A stretch of 55,555 nt of DNA from Gnetum montanum (taxonomy: Eukaryota > Streptophyta > Gnetopsida > Gnetales > Gnetaceae), in NCBI GenBank assembly GCA_015680685.1, contig MNCI01011084.1, positions 640,431-695,985 on the forward strand, read 5' to 3'. Position numbers and translations under genes: made by a program. The notes under the pieces were generated by a model, which had not been told where the DNA came from, ran no database searches, and worked only from the letters and a program-made list of their open reading frames with translations. Each line of letters starts with the position of its first letter. The first letter of the stretch is position 1. This document shows positions 33,531 to 44,700 of the stretch, one piece after another.

Positions 33531-33647
33531 TGCCAATGTTCGCTAGGTAGTTGATTTTACAAAGTTTGTTGTGCTAATAATCAAGTACAACCTTCACACT
33601 TAAACTAATTTTTCCAAAGTACATACTTAAGGTGTTAAACATTTAAT

Positions 33648-35560
33648 ATGGCTTCTATAAATAAGAAAAAATCACCATGTTCAATGATAGGAAATATAAT
33701 GAAGAATATTGGAGTGTGCCTATGAAAACTAGAATTTCCTATGCTCACACTAATCATATTATCTTGATTTCACATTTGTCATTCATTAGGATGAATAACT
33801 AAGATTGAGAGATTTACATGATAGAATTATCTTGCCTCCAAAATTTTCTATACCATCAATGTTGCAAACAACCCTTATGAGGTGAAATCTTATCCATGTA
33901 CAAGAAGGTTACCACATCACCAAGCACATGACCAGGCCATACCAACCAACAAAGGCTCAAAAAAGAAGGGATACTACCATGGAGACAAGGCATGAGCTTG
34001 ACAAGGGAAAGAAAGTGCCTCAAATGGTTTTCCTAGAGGAAATAGATGATGTTATGTTCCATATGAAGAAATTATATCAAACCCATGGATCTCAATTTCA
34101 AACACTAGCCATCCATATCGAAGATCACATAAAGATATAATTGCATTCAACTCTTGTGGAGACACCCAAAGGAGATAAGGAAGACTCCACACTTAGGAGG
34201 AACTTAAATCCTAGAACCTTCACTAAATCAAAAAGAGATCAATTCACAAGTCATAGAAAGAGAAATAGCCAACATAATTCTTTGACTTCATCCTCTTCCT
34301 CCTCACACTCCTCTAGAGATTATGACAAGAGAGAAAGAAGAATGAGGGATCATGATAGGGAAAGATAAAGGAATCCTAAAAGACATAAGCACTGCAAAAG
34401 ACATCCTAATTAGGAAGAAGATAATCATAAGAGAAGAAGAGAAAGGGTTTGATATAAAGAGATAGATCATTATGAGCTTTGGAGGATTCATCACTAAAAT
34501 AGAGCTCACAAACCCAAAGATTATGAAGAACCCCTACTAGCCAATTGAAATATCATTAACATCAGAGAAGCAATGTATATTCCTATTAGGCATGTAAGGG
34601 ACAATCACATCAAGTGACTAGACATGAATAATATTCCCAAGTTTGAAGGTGAATACATTACAAATTCATAGCATCATCTTCAAGCCTTCCATGATTCCTA
34701 CATCCTACAGAATATTGAAAATGATCGGTAGAAACTAATTTTATTTTTCAAGAAATAAAGCAAGGAGCTAGTATAGATTCTTAGAGCTAGAATTCATTTG
34801 AAGATGAAGTACCATGCTAGATCTCTTCAATGACAAATATCAAACTTATTCGAGAGTGTCTAATCTAATAAAATAAATTTAATGATGGAAATAAGAGACA
34901 CATGAATCCCTTGATGTAGCAATGGGGAGATGTTATTCCTTACTACATAGGTGCCCAAGCCACAAATTTTTTCAAAGGGGACAACTGTAACACATTTTTG
35001 ATGGGCTATGAAACAAGACACGAGAGACCCTTGGGGTATATACCCACAGTAGGCTATTAGAGGTGATATCTCAACATATTATAAGACTTATTGACTAAGT
35101 GACAAATGAAGAAGAAGAGTTAAGAAAAAGAGAATTAGCTAAAGAATACAATAAAGATCCTGTAATCAGGAAAAGGGATGTGAGAATATGTAAATCATAA
35201 GGAAACTTCTAAAGATACGATCCAATGAATGATTCTACCAATGTAAAAATTAGTTAATGACATTGTAACCAAGGTAGAGAAATTCTGGGATTCTGTAGAT
35301 GAAAAATTTGCTACAGCACTGAATATAGTAGAAGAGAATACTAAACAAGCCCTAAACCAAAGCAAAGAAAATAAGAGACAATGGGTTAGAGCACTACAAA
35401 AATAAAAGAAAAGTTGTTGTAGTGGATAAAATCATGGACTCTAGTTCAGATGATGATGAAGGATGCAAAATGTGCTAGATTGAACATCCTAAGGGATGTT
35501 TCCCTATTATGGCCCACTTACCAAAGTGTGGGGCATATGTCCTTAATGCAAAGTTTATTA
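33648..35560 (+). pseudogene. Element F gag relic
   Basis: The likely start is the ATG at 33648 (MASINKKKSPCS), about 120 bases after the primer site. Open pieces at 33928-34140 and 34141-34368 hold the N-terminal part and a Ser/Arg/Asp/His-rich stretch (SSSSSSHSSRDYDKRERRMR). The block equivalent to GQYY..CPSH lies at 34920-34970. The zinc knuckle is at 35464-35499: C, C, then a stop where A and B have Gln, then H and C. A Pro/Tyr/Gln linker to protease follows (35560-36170). The gene would form the particle; it is broken here by many stops. Confidence 0.78.
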
Positions 35561-36179
35561 AGAACTAGATTCCTAAAAGATTACCTTATCCATAAGGTAA
35601 CTTCAAAAAACCCTACCAATAAATGTACTATCCAAGTGGGACATAACCTCAACTAGAAGAATAGTACTAGCAGCTATGGCAACACAAGCATGGGGAATGC
35701 CACCACCAAGGTAACAGTATCCATATAGGCCACCCCATTCCTATGGATACTATGTTTAATGTCCAATATCTCCAAGTAATAATTTAAACCATGCTTTTTA
35801 TCACTACTATCCACTGGAATATCATTGATCCCATACTTCATGGATCGATCCAAATTCTTACATGTCTCAACTAGTAGCTAGTTTCTCACTTCAAACTCCT
35901 AACTCCCTACTACCAATATTGTCACCAATCATGCAAGGAGAGCTTCCAACATAGTTTCAACAAAAGAGTGCTACCAAGGCAATCACTACACAAGGGGATG
36001 TAGTAGCAAGTGAACCAAGAATCAGGAAATGTTAATTTTTTCAAGACAAGTCCAAAAAAGGTTTGAAGGATGGGGACTTCACCTAACTCCACTCCATTCA
36101 CACACACTCCTATAAGAAACACTACTTTGAGTACCTACTAAAAAGAATGTCATAACTATGATGCTTACATAAACAATAA

Positions 36180-36660
36180 CACATTGGATTAAAGAAGGAA
36201 CACTTCCCAAGAACGAAACAGATCTTGGGAGTCCCTTAGTTTACCTTCAAATAGTATGACATAAACCATGCAAGGCTTTCTTAGATTCTGGTTCAGGAGT
36301 AAACCTCATTTTATAAGACATGTACAAGGTCTAGAACATTTCCTTTCTAAAGCATAACAACATCTAATTAAAGCTTGCAGACCAATCAATTGTGTTCCAC
36401 TTGGACAAGTGAATGATGTTATCACTACCATAATTGGTTTGTTCTATTCTACTAACTTCTTAGTCATCCATATGAAAAAGAACAAAGGAGAATTTCCCAT
36501 AATTATGGGAAGAGCATGGCTTATCATTGTAGATGCTAAGCTTGGGATCAAAGATTAATCCTTAGAAATATCCAAGGAAGATGAAGCCAAAATCATTCAA
36601 ACACATAGAGTTCCATGTGTTGCATACAATGATAATGAATGTAATTGTGTGTAAAAATTT
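36180..36660 (+). pseudogene. Element F aspartic protease relic
   Basis: The active-site loop reads CKAFLDSGSGVNLIL near 36270-36315, with DSG kept, followed by a stop and DMYKV. The IIMGRAWLIIVDAKLGI-like block is at 36500-36550. Both have equivalents in A, B and D. Protease would cleave Gag-Pol. The frame shifts near 36390 and 36460, so the copy is not functional. Confidence 0.8.
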
Positions 36661-37089
36661 TGGGCCATAAAAGATAATGTCATAAAAGTACCTGTATGCA
36701 GCAACCACTCAATAAGAAGACACCTAGTGGCTAATTACTAAAGAAGAAAAAAAATCCAATATATGCATGAAACCAACAAACAAAATCACAAGTGCCTATG
36801 TTGAACAAATTGATAAGTTAGAACAATTACAAAGACAATCCCCTTTCATGAAGACATCACAAGAGGAAAATATTAAATGGGGATACTTTTAGATACAAGA
36901 GACATATGAACTAGAACCCTTAGAATTGAAAGCCCTATTAGATACACTTTAATATGCTTTTCTAAATAATAAAAAACCAATAATTGTAAATGCCAAACTT
37001 GCTAAACAATAGAAGAGAAAATTATTGGAAGTGGTAAATAAATGGCCAAATATATTTTCATGGTCCTATGATGAAATAATTAGAATTGA

Positions 37090-38410
37090 TCCAAGCATCT
37101 GCCAACGTCAAATTTATACAGATCCAACTATCAAGCCACACCACCATTCTCAAAGAAGGTTGAACCCAAAACATAAGAAAGTTATTAAGTAAGAATTGAA
37201 CAAACTATTGAAGGTTGGATTCATCTATCCTATAGAAAATAGTAAATGGGTTAGCCCATTAGTCACTATCTAAAAGAAAGGTGACAAGTGGAGGGTTCAC
37301 ATTGATTTTAGATTGTTAAACATGGCAACGTTCAAGGATGATTTCCCTCTACCATTTTTTGACCAAGTCCTAGATACCATCATAAGACACCAATATTATA
37401 GCTCTCTACATAGATATAGTGGGTACAATTGAACCCACATTGCACCAAAAGATCAAGAAAAGACCACATTCATCAGTTCATGAGGAATGTTTGCATACAA
37501 GCAAATACACTTTGGCTTGTATAATGCATCCACTACCTTTCAAAGACTTATACTCAGCATCTTCTACAAGAAAAATAGCAACATAGTTGAAGTATTTATG
37601 GATAATTTCTTCCAATATGAGCTAGATTTTAAAGAAGCCTTGGACTGTTTAGAGAAAGTATTGAAAAGATGTGTAGAAACTAATCTAAAGTTCAACTCAT
37701 AGAAAATCCACTTAATGGTTCAAGATGGTATAGTTCTAGAATATAAAGTATCTTGCAAAGGAATAGAGGTAGATCTAGAAAAGATTAGAGTCATTCAAAA
37801 AATCACTTAGAGGTCACAAACTATCAAAGATGTCAAATCATTTCTTAACCACATAGGATACTATAGAAGATTCATCAAAAAAATTTCAAAGATTGCTAAA
37901 CCATTAGTGGAACTAACTAAGAAAGATACACCATTTCAATGGACAAAACAATATGAGAAAGCATTTAAGACCTTGAAATAGAAGTTAATTGAGACATGAA
38001 TCCTTTGTTCTCTAGATTGGTTTAAGCCTTTTCACATCATTACATATGCTTCAAACTATGCACTAGGGGTAGTACTTACTCAACTAGATGAACAAAAAAT
38101 ACCTTATTATATACACTACACTAGTTAAAGCATCACTGAGGCACAACTTAACTACACCACCACAAAAAGGAGCTTATGGCTCTGGTGTATGTGCTTGAGA
38201 AATTCAGATACTATGTGCTTGGTAATCTTATTTATGTCCATACTAATCATAGTGTCATTAAATTTTTAATAAACAAACCAGTGGTTAGTCCAAGAGTGAT
38301 AAGATAGCTCATCATCTTACAAGAGTTTGACATTACCATGATAGATAAGAAAGGAACTGAAAATGTTGTAGTAGATCATTTATCAAGACTTAGATGGGAA
38401 CCCTAGGAGA
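37090..38410 (+). pseudogene. Element F reverse transcriptase and RNase H relic
   Basis: RT starts near 37190 (LLKVGFIYPIENSKWVSPLV), then KWRVHIDFRLLNMATFKDDFPLPF, and the open piece 37487-37702. The catalytic box reads FMDNF at 37595-37609, so the second Asp has become Asn. The thumb (KSFLNHIGYYRRFI) is near 37840. RNase H runs from about 38030 to 38390 with YALGVVLTQLDEQK, VHTNHSVIKFL (HTDH changed to HTNH) and VVDHLSRL. Wording follows A and D closely. At least five stops. Confidence 0.86.
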
Positions 38411-39720
38411 ATGATGAACCAATATCAAATCAACTTTCTAATAAAATCTTATTCACAAAAACTATAATGATTGTAGACTCAACTAAGAATTTATGGCTTA
38501 TTGAGTACATAAAGTATCTTACCAAAAAAGCACTGCCTTCTGAATGGGATAAGAAGCATAAAGAACAATTTTTTCATAGAGGCAAAAGATATATAGAAAT
38601 TAATGGAAACCTCTATAAGAGATGTGCTAATGGGTTAATAAAATGGTGTGTTCCAAAAGAAAGTCAATAGATAGTCCTACAAGATGTACATGATGGACAA
38701 TGTGGTGATCACTATGAAGGATGAAGGAAAATGCTAAAACTCATGCTAGTAGGCTACTTTTGGCCTACCATATTCAAGGATGCATATTAGTTTGCATAGT
38801 CTTGTGAAAGATGTCAAAGAGATGGAGGTCTAATAGCTAGGAATGACGGGCCACAACAGTGGGTACAACCATTGGAACACTTTGACATTTTGAGAATTGA
38901 CTTCATGGGTCCCATCATACCAATGTCAAATGAGAAGTCCTACATTATAGTAATGGTTTATTATTATACAAAGTGGGAAGAACTATAGTGAAGGATTGCA
39001 TAGAGAAAATAGTTGCTAAAGTCTTTCAACAACATGTGGTGAATAGATTTGAAGTACCACACATGCTCATATCCTACAATGAGACTCATTTCAAAAGAGC
39101 TACATTTAAAAAGTTAATGCAACAACTTGGGATGAATCACAACCTAACTACATATTATCACCCCCAAGCAAATGGTTAAGTAGAAGTAACTAACTAGGAA
39201 ATTACAAGAATATTAACTAGAATAGTTAGTCATTATAGGAAGGATTGGAGCATCAAACTCAATGATGGTCTATAAGCATATAGATCAACTTTGAAACTTT
39301 CTATAGGATATTCCTTGTATGAGTTCGTTTATGGTAAACTACCTACATTATCAATCCAAGAAAAACTCAATATCTAATTCCACTACTAGCACACTTGACC
39401 TCAATTTTAGCTTGTCTTAAAGAGAATTCTTAATGAATCTAAATCTCTTAAATGAGAATAGATTAGTAGCTTAAATGAGTAACAAAATTCACAAAAAGTA
39501 CTCCAAATATAGACATGATGTCAAAATAAGACAAGTGTCAATCCAACCATTCAATAGAGTCCTTTACTATAATCTTGATCATGTTTGACAAAAGGCTATG
39601 TTTCAAACCTTATGAGAGGGACCTTACATCATCCATGCTATATACCAATCCTGCACCATGTAGATCTATCACTCAACAAGTCCACAAAAATAAATCCTTG
39701 TTACTATTTAATAAGTAAAA
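38411..39720 (+). pseudogene. Element F integrase relic
   Basis: The N-terminal linker is in 38467-38670. The zinc domain is at about 38680-38830, with SCERCQRDGG keeping the last Cys pair. The core is at 38890-39240: FMGPIIPMSNEKSY, then a first-Asp site changed to VYYY, the second region ISYNETHF (Asp-Asn-Gly altered), and NG-stop-VEVTN with Glu kept. The C-terminal part runs through a YGKLPTLSIQ block near 39330 to about 39720. No chromodomain. The lost Asp residues show the copy is dead. Confidence 0.84.
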
Positions 39721-40123
39721 TCATAATATAACTTCCTTACTCTTCAAGGGACTCTACCCTATTTACTAAGCATTTTACCACTCATTTGATCTTCTAATTA
39801 TTCACTTCACATGATAGTCATGGGGGGTGTTAAGTTTGACATTTTGGAAAAAAAATTTCTTTTGACATTTTTCTACTTTTTCCCTTTTTACTTTTCTTAC
39901 CAATTTTTAATTCTCTCATAACTTTTCCATTCTTTTATACTTTTTCTATTTTTTGATAATTTTTCATTCATTAATATCTTTAAATTCTTTCCACCTTTTT
40001 CCATTCTTGCCATTTCTCTATGATTTTTCACTACATTTCATGTACATATTTTTGTTTATTTTTCTAATAAATTGAAAAGGTATAAGACAAGATGTAGTTC
40101 TAATAATGTAAGTTTTACCCCAT
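39721..40123 (+). other. T-rich post-integrase spacer of element F, cut by element D
   Basis: The end of integrase reads AGTCATGGGGGG near 39820, as in D (minus strand, near 46400). Long T/C-rich runs follow, then CTAATAAAT...AAGACAAGATG, matching D at about 46160-46140. There is no 3' LTR of F. Confidence 0.7.
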
Positions 40124-41069
40124 TGATGAGTGGCAAGGTACCCCCTACGTCCAACCATACGAATCACAAAGCATTCACATGCGACTTAGTCAACTTTTGC
40201 AAACTTTATCATTTCCAGTGAACTAGCCCTTTAGGAAGTAAATCTAGCCTTAAGGTCAATTGTTCTCCTCCTAATTACACTTGTGATGCACGTTGGTATG
40301 GTTAAGTGTAATTGAGGCATCTGATTTTTATCATTTTGTATTTTCTGTTTTGGGTGTTCGAAATGTAAGTAAAATAAATTTTCTTAACTAATCTAAATTA
40401 ATTAATTAACTACTATTTAACTAATCCTAACATAATACTCCATTTCCACTTTCTGTACATGTCATGAACCCACGTGTCCACTGCTCGATGACCAAACACT
40501 ATGCTACTGGGTGTACCAAGCAATAATGCTACTAGGATTACCAAGTGAATATGTGCTACACTTGAAGTGGTCATACTTATGTATTTAATCTATCTAGCTT
40601 AATAATCTCGTTGACTAAATTGCTGGAAAATCATTTCCAAATAATTGAGAATAATTAACAAATAACTGAAAACATTGAATGCATAAATAAAAGAGCTAAT
40701 CTATCTAAAGTGCTGCAAGGTTTATCAGAAAGCTCATCTTTATTGCCACACACATTGTTGTGCTTAGGTGCAACAATACTCAAATAAAGATCCATACATT
40801 CATTGCCTCCTACTATGGGCACTAAGGGAAAAAAATTCTAACTTTCAAATGGAAAAAATGCAAGAGCTTTGCTACAATTGAAATCTGGACTCCCCATAAA
40901 TGTGCTAGGTAGGTGTATATTTATAGGTGACAAACAAACACCGTGTCGATGGGGCATCATCAATGCAAGTCAAAATGCATCGATGGAGCCTCATAGACAA
41001 GGCCTCATCAACGTGATCAGCTATGTCAATGAGGCCTCATCAACATAGCCAAGCAACGATGACTCATCA
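40124..41069 (-). repeat. 3' LTR of element D (946 bp)
   Basis: Left end TGATGAG (40124-40130), right end CTCATCA (41063-41069) next to the polypurine tract. TATA in reverse at 40916-40926. U3 holds GATGAGGCC repeats (40930-41050). U5 shares the ACCAAGCA/ACCAAGTG repeat pair at 40515-40545 with B. Confidence 0.9.
40916..40926 (-). promoter_or_regulatory. TATA box of LTR D
   Basis: CTATAAATATA on the minus strand, about 144 bp from the LTR start. Confidence 0.65.
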
Positions 41070-41082
41070 TACCCCCACAACT
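41070..41082 (-). other. Polypurine tract of element D
   Basis: AGTTGTGGGGGTA on the minus strand directly precedes the LTR, as in A and B. Confidence 0.75.
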
Positions 41083-41318
41083 AAATGAAAACTCATCCTT
41101 GAGTTCCTTTACAAAATTGGAAAGGTATGGGATTATTGAATGAATTTTCTTTCAACAAAACTAACTTGACTAACTTGAAAAAAAATGGAGTGCCTGGGTG
41201 TACTGATCAACACATTACAAAAATTGTAGTGTCTAGGACACAAAATTGAACACCATAACACAACTCTTCAAAATTTGGAAAACACATTCCTTGATGATGT
41301 AAAGCTTTTTGGAGAAGA

Positions 41319-44150
41319 TCAAATAGTTCTAGACGATGGTGGTTCTTGAGGCTCCAAAGGACCTTCACTGGCTTCACACACTAGCGGTGGTTGAGGTTGT
41401 GGTTGTCCTATTGCTACCTCAACTTTAGGTGGAAGAAGGAAAGCATCCAACAGTGCTTTCATTTTCTCCTCCTTACTCCTAGGATCATGCACCATCCATG
41501 CAACTTCCCCAATGTGGGTTAGAACGGGCACCTCCCAAGGACATGAGATCGTTGGAAACAACTCCTTGACATTGACAAACTAGGTAGTGAACTATTTGTG
41601 TTCAATGTCAAATGCTCTCACTATGTTCTTCAACTCTTGGTAGTCATTCATCTATCTAGCTAGGTCCTCGACAATGGATCATTGATCTATGAATCACCCT
41701 TTGAGGACTTCGAGTTCAGCATTAGCAATCTCAAGCTTTTGCTTGGTGTTTTTGTGGTATTTAAACTCAGCCTCGTATAGCAAATACGAGCTAGCCACCT
41801 ACTTTTCCAATTCTGACCAAAACCATCTAGCTCTCAGCATTGCCAAGTTTGTGTAATAAAGATTAGCAAACTCCATATATTCTTTCATCTCTTCAATCTA
41901 CAACTCCTTCAAACATATCTCCGCTTTGTTGTAGGCATGAATCCCATCAAGGATGGGCTACAACATTTCTCTTGTTGAAGTTGCTAGAGGACTTCATTTA
42001 CTTTAACCTTTGCCATTTGGATTTCCTTTTCATTGATTTCCTTTTGCAAGCCAACCTAGTCACTATAGTGATTTTTTACCCTCTCAAACTTGAGAGCTTC
42101 AATCTTCAAGGTGGTGATTTTAGTGGTATACTTTTATCACAAGGTTTGTACCTCCTCCATTAATAGATTTCAGTTCTTTGCAATCAATTTTCTCATTTTA
42201 GTGTTGACCTTGGCAAGCTACTCCTACTGCTGATGAATGAATTCTTGCATTTGATCTCTTTGAGCATCAACATTTTGTAGGTGATGATTTTATGCAGTCA
42301 ATGCTTCATTTTCTTGATGTATCTAATTCAAGTCCTTTTTAATTGAATATGTTTCAACTTCTACCATGGATTGTTTGAAGATGGCCATTACTACTTCCTC
42401 CTTAGCCTTTTAAAATCATTCTTGAAGCTGTTTGATAGCTTCATCCCTTGTCATTATCTAGTTGAGGATGTTTACTCTACAAGTTGGGCATGAAGTTTAG
42501 CAACCTTCACGGCCAAGCGTTGATTTTGCTTTTGGGCCATTTCTAGTTTACCCTCCAAAATGATGCATTTGCCCCTTGCATTCAGTAGCTTCAACTGGGT
42601 TATAATGGTGTTCTCCAAAAGATCAAACATATCTAGAGTCAGTTGCTCGATCAATACTATTCATTCTAGCAATTGTTTATGCTAAGCTATGTTCAATTTC
42701 CCACTGACCATGCCTATAGACGTTTGCACATCTTGGAGTGTAGATACGTCTACTACATATGTCATAGGTGCATTCAGTGCTTTGACCACATGGTCAGCTA
42801 CCACTTTTTTAGTTGTTTCCTACCCTTGGTGCTACATTACCAAGACAGTTGCCTCTTCACTTTCCTCCAACCTCACTAAGAAAGTAGCAGCATTCCTAGA
42901 GATTTCTAGGAATAAATGATGTGTTTCTAATGACACCATCACCTCTCAAGCATTGGGATCCGACTTCAAATGTAGCTGCATTCTTTGGCTAGAGAAAATG
43001 GAACCATCCCTCTCCATCTAACTAACTATTCAAGCCACCTCATTAAGGTGACTCATTACTAGTCGATACATAGATGGATCTACCCCACTCATTCCTGCCT
43101 ACTACTCTTATTTGCTCAAGAGCTATTTTTGGATTTTTTGCAGACACTCAAGGACTATGCAGGCCTTTGGTGTTGTCTCCTGAGTGGATGGTGGTGGTAG
43201 CAGGTCCTCTTCTTGGATGGCTACTAGCATTTTTTCCTACATCATTTATAGCCATGAGGGTAAAGGAGTATGCCTAAGAGTGTCATTAGAATAGCGAACA
43301 ATACCTATCCTCTTGCAAAGTTTTCTTATAAGGTATGAAAAGTGTAGGGTCCTCCTTCCACATTTGCTCTCCTTGAAACACTTCTCAATCTCCAAATAAA
43401 TTAGTTGTGGACGGTTAATGAAAAATTTCTCACTTAGAGCAATGCATGCACAAGTGAAGAAGGCAGTCACCTTACTCAGCCTCACCATTGGATTAAGGTA
43501 ATAGGCTACAATCTTAAAATAAATTTGCTTCACCAATGTGAGCACACTATACTCCTTACGGTCCACCCCATAACATCACTAGGTCCACTTCCCTTTCGCC
43601 TCAGGGTCACCTTTTGTTAATATCTCCACTAGCTATGTTCTGATGTCAGGCAACCTTAGTGCCTGTGCAATGGCCTCCGTCAAATATGACACTTGAACAT
43701 CCTTGATTTTTACAACGAACCCTGGCCTTTGGTTGTTCCAAAAGAGATAAGTCTCTCCCATGTACCATTCCCCACTGGTCATGATGATTGGCCACATGGG
43801 AAAGGTTTGCAATTATGTTCTGACATCTTTTAGAGCTTTCTCCAAAAATGGACTGAAGTTTATTTCTTGAAGAACTAATCTTTGGATCTCTCGGGACTTG
43901 ATGATATCTAGGCACACTTGAGTTAGAGTGACCTCAAGCCTAGGTACAGGTCCAGGTGCTTCTCTTCATTGAGATTATTCTATAGGCACTTCTTCTTCTA
44001 GAATCTATCGAACAAATTCCGCTTCAGGCTCCTCACGAAGAGGTCCTATTGTTCTTGGCCTTGTTCCTACTAGCCCCTTCCAACTTTGGATTGTTTCTCC
44101 CATGGTTATGAGGGTTCTCCTTCCTACAAGCACTTTTGTTTTGGTGCCAT
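41319..44150 (-). pseudogene. Element D ORF3: post-integrase gene with coiled-coil C-terminal half
   Basis: The counterpart of 9690-12412, about 944 codons from an ATG at 44150 (MAPKQK) to a stop at 41319 (SSRTI). The well kept part at about 43246-43950 reads VTLTQVCLDIIKSREIQRLVLQEINF, then SGEWYMGETYLFW, VLTLVKQIYFKIVAYYLNP, ACIALSEKFFIN and a LIRKLCKRIGI end. This resembles the 'putative plant transposon protein' type by eye only. From 42660 to 41600 come long Leu/Glu/Lys-rich stretches, for example in 42472-42654, that look like coiled coil. The last 80 residues (41319-41561) are rich in Pro, Gln and Glu. No signal peptide or membrane segment is obvious. Few stops in the conserved middle suggest it was under selection when active. 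Its role is unknown. Confidence 0.75.
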
Positions 44151-44458
44151 CTATAATCACAATAGAATCATGGATTAGCAATTATTGTGTAACCTTAAAA
44201 CAATTGGGATACCTTAACTCTTGAGGGTAGTTACACTTGGCTACATTGTGATTATGGCTAATTTAATTAACTTAATTATTATTTCTATTTATGCCTTATC
44301 ATTGATAAATCATCCTATAGGTTGTTGGAAGGGTTAACTTGGAAAACATTGATGTTTATGTATCATTAAAGTTACTAACCATTAGGGGAGTTAGAAAAAG
44401 TTTTCGACACTTGGATTAAAAACCTTAAGGTTTTTGGCCCCCATGATAAAGATCTTAC
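44151..44458 (-). other. Putative ORF3 leader intron of element D
   Basis: Donor ACCGGAG|GTAAGATC (GT at 44458-44457) and acceptor GTGATTATAG directly before the ATG at 44150, on the minus strand; length 308 bp. B keeps the donor, A keeps the acceptor, so the two sites are supported by different copies. Confidence 0.55.
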
Positions 44459-44603
44459 CTCCGGTAAGTGTGGGTTTGAAAAACAGAGTGATTTGAACAA
44501 ACAATTTGAAAGTTATGGACTCTAGAAGGTTTTGGACTCTAAAAAATTGCAAAAATTCCTCATATGTTATGAGCAAATGACAAAAAATTCCTAAATGTCT
44601 GGT

Positions 44604-44700
44604 GGTATATATAGTATTTTTGTATTGTGTTGACAAGGCCTCGACAATGAGGTCGACTACATCAACAAGGCCTTGACGATGCAGCTATTGACCACCATTT
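44604..44700 (-). promoter_or_regulatory. U3-like internal promoter upstream of ORF3 (element D)
   Basis: On the minus strand, TTGTTGATG, GACCTCATTG and GAGGCCTTGTC repeats lead to a TATA box CTATATATACC at 44614-44604, about 150 bp before the donor. The LTR of D has the same words (ATGTTGATGAGG, GGCCTCATTG, GAGGCCTTGTC) before its own TATA. Confidence 0.6.

Larger units (their letters stand above)
32581..40123 (+). mobile_element. Element F: Athila-like retrotransposon truncated by element D
   Basis: 5' LTR, primer site, gag, protease, RT, RNase H and integrase are in order on the plus strand. The T-rich spacer after integrase matches those of B and D up to 40123, where the minus-strand LTR of D starts. 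The rest of F is not seen to the right of D, whose far end is itself deleted. F is more diverged from A, B and D than they are from each other. Confidence 0.85.

Noticed and set aside
39818-39840. G-rich stretch in F as its polypurine tract
   Set aside because: Alignment with D shows it is the end of integrase, not the end of the element.
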